Positions 51,201 through 60,200 of a DNA stretch of 64,000 bases are shown in pieces. The notes beneath the pieces are model-generated. The model saw nothing but the letters and a program-made list of their open reading frames with translations. It had not been told where the DNA came from and did no database searches. Made by a program: the position numbers and the translations under genes. Source of the DNA: Serilophus lunatus (Eukaryota > Chordata > Aves > Passeriformes > Eurylaimidae); NCBI GenBank assembly GCA_013399895.1, contig VXBA01004870.1, positions 186,001 through 250,000 on the forward strand, written 5' to 3'. Each line of letters begins with the position of its first letter. Within the stretch, counting starts at the first letter, position 1.

Positions 51201-54200
51201 TTTTCAGGGAGGAGGTGTTAGGCTGTGGGCAGATCAGTGCATTGATCCAAGCCACATCACAGCCCTACAATCACTGTGTCTTACGCAAATGAAGCAGCAG
51301 GGCAGGAATGCCCCTTATTTCACAGCAGCCCTGCCTTGAAAAAAACCAAACACAGGCCCCCATCCTGACTGCTGATGATCTAGAGGCCAACCCTCCAAGC
51401 CAGTTCCCCCAGGTTTGCCTCTTTTTTCGAGCACAGACATTTAAGTATCTACCTGTGCAGATGTTGCTTGACTTAATTTTCTCAAAACAATGCATTTAGG
51501 AGAAACCACCAAACTTTAGGAAAAGAAAATATCTTAGCTATTGTGGGTAGTTCTGGCTCTGTCGTGACTTTATACTCATAATTTATGCCAACACTACTGA
51601 ATACTTGACTAATGGGGAAAATGAGGAGTAGCTGGAGGCAGTCATCTCTTGCGAGATCAGTTAAAGGCATGGTGGGAGACCTGTCTTTTCCTGAAGTTTC
51701 ATCTACATCTGTCTACCTCAGCAGTTCTCTGGGAGTCTGTTGCCTTCAAACTACAGGCCGTGTTCCAAGCTCAGTGCTGTCTCAGAGCGGGGACAGGGTA
51801 ACTCCTGGTGTGCCATTGCACGGCTTTGGGTAATTAGTGATGTACATTCAGCTCCCTGAACTGAGGGAGTGGTGGGAGAACCCCAGCTGCTGCTTGGTGC
51901 CTTCTGCTTAGTTTTCTCTGTCACAGTACAGAGTAAAAGGAAGATTAAGTTTAGACAAGACCACTCCACAGTGGGGAGGTATGGGTAAGAAATGAGATTG
52001 CTCTATGTTGGTTCAGGTCTACTGCTGTGAGTATTGTTAGCTTATACCTGTGCTTTGCAGCAAACCTAAAACTGAGATGAACTCCATATCCTTGATGTGG
52101 GACCATGGAGCCAAAAATGGTCTGTAAAACACTTGTGTAGCACATTTGCATGCCCTCCTTGGGTTTCCAGCAGCTTGTTAGTGGGGAATCGTACCTCCCC
52201 TTAAGATCCACTCTTCATTTGATCTTTTGAGATTCAAACACCTTTTAAGATACAGGGTGCTTTTTTCAACAACAACAAAAAGCAATGTATTTGTTTGTAC
52301 CAGGAAACTTTACAAACGCTATGCTTTCCTGCGCTGTGAAGAAGAACGGGAACAGTTTCTGTATCACCTGCTCTCACTCAATGCTGTGGATTACTTCTGC
52401 TTCACAAGCGTCTTCACCACAATCAGTGAGTTGGAGAATCAATCTTTTTCCCCCTGAATAAAAATTAGTTGCTGTCATGATTTGTAAGAGACGATGTTGT
52501 GGTGCCTGAGTATCTGAGCCCTTATCTGGAAACCTTGGTTGTTGCTATGGGCTCATGGGTGCTCTGGGAAACCAGCTGGAGAGCCAAGGTTGTATGGGAG
52601 TGCTCTGGATAAGAGCATTGCACAAAAGAGAGTAATCAGCAAAGTGCCTCTCTCTGTGTAGTTTTTTTTATCTTCCTTCCCAGACACGTCCTCTACTGCT
52701 TTTTTCTGGCCTTCATTGAGTGTGCATCCTAACACCATCCTCTCCTCAGACTGAGAAGGAGATGGAAGATTGGAGGATGAAATACGAGGCACTTTGTGCT
52801 CCACTGTATATTTGAAATCCTTTTTTGTCTTTCCTTAAATGCCAAAAAGATTCCGTGTCTCATCCTCTTGTTAGGAGGAGAGCAGAGATTGGATTGATGT
52901 CTGAAAATTAATCTTTTTCTCTGCAGCTCTAGTCAGTGTGGAAAAGGCAGGATCCTATGAGATGACCTAATTATTTGGATTCACCTGGGCAGTCCTTAAT
53001 CTTCTTTTCTCTGCCTGTGCAGAGTGAAGTGAAGCAAGTTTTACGTGGCTCTCAGAACAGGCACTCATTCTACTTTTTCTCCTCTTAAAGCAATGGACCC
53101 CCTCAGAACCAGCACAGTGCAAAGACTTTTATTCATCCTTGATTGCCTTATTTCTGCAGGGCATCCAGCTTGAGAGCTTTCCCCTGTAAGACGAAGGCTT
53201 GGAATTTTAGGGTATTTTTTCGAGTGCAGTAAGTTGGATGGCACACAAAAGTAAAAAATGTTGGCTTAGCTTCCCCAGTCAAAAAGGCAGCTTGTAAAAC
53301 ATACAGAGAGAGAGAATCTTGCAGTGCTAGAGGTGCAGTATCAGAGTCAAATCTAAATTAGAGTGAGTGTCAGTTTTTGTCTTAAGCATGAATGGGTGGT
53401 ACAGATTTAAAAGCAAAAGAATAAGAGTAATGGGAGGACATCCACAGAGACACGTAAGACTTGAGACTTTGATTGTGGAATTACCAGCACGCCAGCATTT
53501 CTTATTGCAGCTTTTTGGTACTTGAAAGGGGGCTGTACATAAGAAGATGGGGACAAACATTTAATCAGGGCCTGTTGCAGTAGGACATGGGGTAATGGTT
53601 TTAAACTAGAAGAGGGTGAATTGAGATCAGATATAAGAAAGAAGTTTTTTACATTGTGGGTGATGAGACCCTGGTGCAAGTTGCCCAGAGTTGTGGATGC
53701 CCCATCCCTGGAAACAGTCAAGATCAGGTTGGACAAGGCTCTGAGCAACCTGGTCTAGCTGAAGACGCCCCTGCTCATTGCAGGAGGGTGGGACTAGATG
53801 ATCTTTAAAAGTCCCTTCCAAACCAGACTATTCAATGATTCTGACATTCCTTTCCCTCGTATCCTGCCATGTGCCCCGTCCTCCCCGCATCCTGCCGCAC
53901 GCAGGTTTGTTCCTTCCCTGAGCAGATTCCGGAGCCATCCCTGCGCTGGCCCAGTTCTGCGACGGCCGGTTCTACCGCGGGGCTGCAGCACCACCGTGCG
54001 GCGCCGCCGCCCCCTGTGCGAACACCGAGGGATCCTTGTTCGGCTGCTGGGACCGGGGAAAGGCGTGGTTTGCTCCAGAAATTGCGTTTACTGTAAGGAA
54101 AAAAAAAAAAAAAAAGAAAAAGAAAAAATCAATATTAACGTACTTTCCCCCCACCCTTCCTGTTCTCCTGTTCTCAGTGATTCCTTACAGGTCAGTGATA

Positions 54201-57200
54201 ATTCCCATCAAAAAACTAAGCAATGCAATAACCACATCAAACCCATGGATATGTGTGTCAGGAGAACTAGGAGACACTGGTGTAATGCAGATTCCTAAAA
54301 ACCACCTAGAAATGACATTTGAGGTGAGTGCATGCTCTTTACATTTTACTTTTCAACTTGAAATGTGCTTCCAAATAAACATTAATTTTGTCAGCCGAGT
54401 ATTTCAGATTCTGTCTCAGTTTTCAAGGTCACTGTATGTTCAAATATGCACAGTAAAATAGTGCTGCCCCCCCCTCCTGTGTGATTTGCTGTGAGCACAT
54501 ACCACTTTTAACCACAGGCTTCACTGCTGTCACTGCCCCAGCCTAGGACTCTTCACCTAGTCAACATATTTCCACATCTCATTCCCTTCCATGCCTCCTT
54601 GCCTATTTTTCCTTTTCAGCACATCCTCATCTCCCTTCCAAGTTTCTTTTCCCTTCTTTCAGTCTGTCTTTCCACTTGGCATCACCCAGGTCCCTTTCTA
54701 CCTCTGGGCCAGATTTCTCCTCCTGCTCCAGCATTACTGCTTTCCTTCCAACCAGCCAGTTCTAGCCTCTGAGCTCTTTCACCAGCCCAGGCTCAGGTGC
54801 TGCCCCCAGCAAACCGAGAGCTGCCATCCCCACCGGGCTCTCTTCCCCGAGCTTGCTGGGGTTTTCTCTTGTTGGATTACCCGGCATTCCCCTCTTCTTT
54901 TCCACCCATCAATTACAGGTTGGCTTGGTGCCATGCCGAAGCAGCTGCCATAGCAGGAATTGCAGGGAAAGCCCCATCAAGCTCCTGTAGCTCTGGGCTG
55001 TACCATATCCATTAAGGAGTGATTTCGTAGGAAAATCTGCTACTAAAATTAGGATTGCATCCATTGACTATTTGCAGGCTGACCTTCAACAACAATAGCA
55101 AAAAAAGCCTCTTGCCAAATATGGTCACATTTTGACAGAGAGGATATTTTTTGTGATAAATGCCTGCCTCTCATTCAGATATTACTATTTTGTAGAAAAG
55201 ACCTTCTGGCTTCTAAAAGCAAAATGACATATCTTGATATTTCTAAAGACCATATTAATGCTGTTCTGGATTATTCCTTTGGCTGAAACTTTGCTAAAAT
55301 ATCAACTTGTGTAGACATCCAAATGTCAGCTGTTTTTTGGGCAGTATTGGAAGCAATGAAAACCAAGATCTTGCGAGGGAAGTGTTTAGGTGATGTTAAC
55401 AGATGTTGATACCACCTACATCTACACAGATTACTGGAATTCACAGTTCCTCGTTTTCCTTTTTCTGTGTCTTTAGGATGCTGAATCTCATGTTAGTGAA
55501 TTTTGTTTGGCCCAACAATAAGCAAATCAATATTTGAAAGTAATAAAGGATCTAGGAGCTGCTTCATAGTGTAGAGTGAGTCAACTGAAGGAGAGTATGC
55601 TCAAAATGCATTTTTGAAAAGCTGTTTTTATTGAGGATATATTTCTTGTACAAAAGCACACCTTTTTATCACCTTATGTCAGAAATTTGTTATTAATACT
55701 TCTTGGAAATATTCAGAATGGAGGCTCACAAAAGAGAGTATAGTCTCTTATATGTCTTTAATAGTTTATTTTCTTCAGTCTTAAAATAATTATGCTGCTT
55801 TTCAAAATCCTCTGCATGTTTAGTTGAAAGTACTTGCTCTGTAATTCAAAGGAAACTGAATAAAAGCATCTATTTGAGACCATATGTGTGCATGTGGTGG
55901 GGGTGTGTGTTTTCTGTCATTTTTTAAATTAAGTAAAAACTGTTGCTCGTTTCAGTGCCAGAACTTAGGGAAGCTGACGACTGTTCAGATTGGTCATGAC
56001 AACTCAGGGCTACTAGCCAAGTGGCTGGTTGATTGTGTCATGGTCAGAAATGAAATAACAGGACACACATACAAGTAAGCAACAAGTTTTCATTTTCTTT
56101 GTCTGAAATTCTTACCTGTTGAATTTAGAGAAAGCAAGAAGGCACTCACCTTCTCCTTAGTTGATGGAACACTGTGGGCTGATTTGGGTCCCTGGTAGGG
56201 TTGGGTTGGTCTCCCTCACCCCCAGTTCTCTCATGTCAGAAGGCCTACTTGAAGTCAGATAGTTTGATTAATATTAAATGAGACTTGAATGTAGGATTTT
56301 CTTTGGATCTTTCCGAGACAGGACAACCAGTATAGCTACTTTGAAGTGATTCATACATTTGTGTCTATTAATTAAATATCTTCATTTAAAGTAGCATGGT
56401 AAGACTCTAAACCCCAAGAGCTGGAATCACAGTGTATGGCAAATCTTTGTTTTCTTCTTCTTATAAGAAACTCTGATTACAAAAAAATAAATGGTTTTGA
56501 TGATTTCTTAATCTTCTATTGAGTACATACCTCTGTGTTGAAACAATCTCCTAATTCATCATTGTTTTTACAAAACATCTGGCTAAGCAGTATTAATTTG
56601 TTTTAAATGTGAACTTGGAAAACTAGAATTCAGAGAGGTGAGCTCCAGACCTCAGGGTAGGCCACTGTGTATAGGGGAAAGCAGGAGAAAGTGGGCTACA
56701 AGGACTGGGGGTCTGGACCTGTGCATGTATTTCATTAGGACTATGTGTTGAATCAGAGTACAGCAATAAAATGCCAGGTGAGTTTTGAGTATAAGAAGAT
56801 GTCACAGCTTCATCTGGGTGGGGTTTAGTTGTTAATCATGAGAGTGTTTTTAGAGGCTGAAAATCAGTTGTGGTTGCAGGTGAAAAATAACTCAGCAGAA
56901 AACAAGATGTGGACCACAAAATATGTTTATAATCTGAGCATTGCATATTTCCTTGCTCCTAAGGATAATCAGCTGTGGTACAGGGGATGCTGCCTGCAGA
57001 GGTCTAGTCTGTGAGAAGTTTCTGGGTACTGAGTAGTCCCGTGGGTGTTGTCAGCGTTTGTTGGGTGTTAGCTGTCCCTCTAGCTTGGAGATTAAGGCAC
57101 ACTATCTATGTGTCTGACCTGTGCTTGTCCCGATGTGTGGCAGGTTTCCCTGTGGCCGATGGCTGGGAAAAGGTGTTGATGATGGCAGTTTGGAGCGAAT

Positions 57201-60200
57201 ACTCATTGGAGAACTGGTGTCCTCCACATCTGACGAAGAGCTGGGAAAGCAGTGCCGTACCCCACCCCAGCAGAAATCTCCTACTGTGGCTCGACGACTA
57301 AGCATCACTTCCCTCACAGGGAAGAACAACAGTAAGTCCTTTTCTTTCTCTCCAGGGTCCTAGAGAAGGGGGCAGCAACTGCTGAGACAAAAAAAAAAAA
57401 AANTGAACAGGAGAGGTTGTCCTAATGCAAGGCTTGGTGCAGAGGGACAGCTGCAAGCTGATGAGTTTTTCCTGCCCAGGCTTGTGTTTGCTCTGTGAGG
57501 TACACTTTTCCCTGTTTGACAGTTGAGAGATAATAATCTCCTTCTTTGGAGGATGGAGATCTGAGATGAAGGAGGAGGAGGCAGCAGAATTTCCAATAGC
57601 TGATGCTGCTCAGCTTCCCAGCTCACTTTGCAGTCAGTAGGAAGTTCTCTCTGAAGGGCAGTTCCGAGCTTGATGTGAATGCTGTGAACTGCTTTCTGGA
57701 GGAGCCTATCTCCAGGGGGACCCTAGGGGACATCAACTTCACATCCCTAAAATTATCTTTTATGAGTAACTGCACCTGGCAAAAACAGGGTATGTGACTG
57801 GAAGGGTCACATGAAGCATTCTCTGCTAAAGCATAGAGATGAGCAGAGTGTAGATCCTGTTCATACATCTGTCCAGCTTCTGTAAAATGAGATGACATGA
57901 CTGTTGAAATGTCAAGCAAGGGAAGATTAGCCTCTGAGAGCAATGCAGCGTTTAAAAACCACTACTTCAGCTAGTATGTTCTCCATCATTTTACAGAGCC
58001 TAATGCGGGGCAGATCCAAGAGGGAATTGGGGAAGCTGTGAATAATATTGTGAAACACTTTCACAAGCCAGAGAAAGAGGTAATTCCTATTTTTCATTAC
58101 TTGCCTGCATATTTTTATAAACAGAACCAGAACTGAAGTATCAGTAGATGTACTACCTTTCCATTTGGTTTCTGGCATACGAACAATGCATGTTGTACTT
58201 ACCAACTCTCCCTTTTCCACAGAGAGGGAGCCTTACCGTTCTTTTGTGTGGAGAAAATGGTCTGGTTGCAGCACTGGAGCAGGTCTTCCACCATGGATTC
58301 AAATCAGCTCGCATTTTTCATAAGAATGTCTTCATTTGGGATTTCATAGGTAAACTGCTATGTGATTTGGAGGCAGAAGAAGAAAGATTAGGGAAAAATC
58401 ACTACTCACACACAGATCTTGGATTGTCAGCAGCTAGGGTGCCATCTCTCCTGTCATGCACCTGCTCCATGTTGCTTAAAGTCAATGAGAAACCAGATGA
58501 AAGATGAAAAATACTAAACTGTGTGTAAGGGAAGAGTGTTAGTCTGTGCAGAAATTTAAGAGTACTTCGAATTCTTATGATTTATTCATGGATGAATGTT
58601 CAAAGAGGTGCTTTTCTATCCAGAAAGAAGATAGGCTGGAGATTAGGGTAGAGTAGTAGTTGATGTTAGGGGGAGAGCTGGGAAAGGGCAGAGAGAGAAA
58701 GGTTTAGATTTTTAGTTGTTTATGAGACCTCTCCTTATCACTGCACTGGTCTTCTGTAGGCCTATGTTGAAGTAATTTAAGATGTACTTAGTCCTTTTAA
58801 ACAGATTCACAGGCTGAGATACTTAGCCTGAGGCTCAGTGCTTATTCAGAAAAAAATCAAAGCTGATTGTATCACAGTGAAACCATTGACAGGTGCTCTG
58901 GAGCAGCTCCTTGACATCACCTGACTGTACTGGACATCAACCAGTCTGACCACTGCTGTGTCATAGCAAAGGTGGAGATGGCCATCTACCTTTGGTCTCC
59001 AGAGTGAGGGATCCATATATAAACTGCAATAGCTCTCAGCAGGTTGTTTCTTTAAGGATTCCTTTGTGTAACTGTGTCATAATGAAGTACTTCTGCTCAC
59101 TGGGTTCTGATTTTCTCCCTACCACAGAGAAAGCTGTTGCTTATTTTGAAACCAGTGATCAAATTGGAGACAATGAGGAGGCCCTTTTACTTCAGAAATC
59201 TTCATGCAAAACTTTCTGTCATTATGTGAATGCCATCAATACAGCACCAAGGAACATTGGAAAGGATGGCAAATTCCAAATCCTGGTTTGCCTGGGGACA
59301 AGGTACCTAACTGCTCTTCATTATACGTATCCTCTTGCGTTAGACTGGAAGAATATTTTTACACCAATGTTATTCCCTTTAGTTTTCCATTTTAGGACAT
59401 CTCATACCTATCTATTGTCCAATGCCTATTTTAGGCAGCTTTAATGCTACACGAAAAATTGGAGCAAGAAGCAGTTATGATACATGGCTAGTGTCTAAAC
59501 TACTAAAAATGTTTTGAGCTTTGATATGACTCTTAGCTTGACAGTCATATGTATGAAATCTGTCTTGAAATGCTGGTTTTGATGAAATATTGACCTTGGG
59601 AATGAAGAGTTCCTTTTCAGGATGTTTTCTTTTTTCTGTTTGGAAGGGGGGGTTGTATTTTGGTGGGTGGAAGTTGATATTTCTAAAAATAGGTGCCATT
59701 TCTGTCTTTTCTGTCTGGATACTTGTGAAACCAGTTGGAAAACAGTCTGTCAGGTTTTCCCTGAGTTTTACTTTCCCTGTTTCTCATCTGAGGATGTTGC
59801 TGAATTCTTACAGATGTCCAATTCTGCTGATACCTCCCACTTTCCTTACTACAGTATGCAGTGTTTCAATAATAAAATCAAGAGCTGAGGTTGCAGAGAA
59901 AACTTGTGCATGCAAAAAACACACCCCCCTCGCAACAAGGGACTGCGTGTTTTGGGTTGTGTTCTTAGAGAAGAATTTCAGTTTGAGATCTGTTGTACTT
60001 GGTGCTAAAATATTTGCTTTCATCCACTTTTTAGGGACCACTTGCTCTCTCAGTGGATCCCATTACTGGCAGAGTGCCCACTCATTACAAGGATGTATGA
60101 GGAGAACGCTCTCCTACGGGACCGCATGACTGTCAACTCCCTTATCCGAGTCCTGCAGACATTGCAAGATTTCAACATCATCCTTGAAGGATCACTCATC

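Larger units (their letters stand above)
52426..54177 (+). other. DENND5B: Intron between exons m and n
   Basis: It is a phase 1 intron of 1.75 kb. It contains the CR1 copy, the CpG-dense patch and the A-rich tract in that order, all in the last 660 bases before exon n. Confidence 0.9.

Noticed and set aside
53798..54298. A 166-codon open frame running from the CpG patch into exon n
   Set aside because: It crosses the A-rich tract and the splice acceptor and reads exon n in the wrong frame.
57603..57797. A 64-codon frame in the intron before exon q, considered as an alternative exon
   Set aside because: The borders give no phase-matched acceptor and donor pair, and the sequence shows no family resemblance.
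59868..59880. AATAAA-type hexamer in the intron before the last exon
   Set aside because: Early polyadenylation there would remove the conserved RUN2 end, and no GT-rich downstream element is evident.
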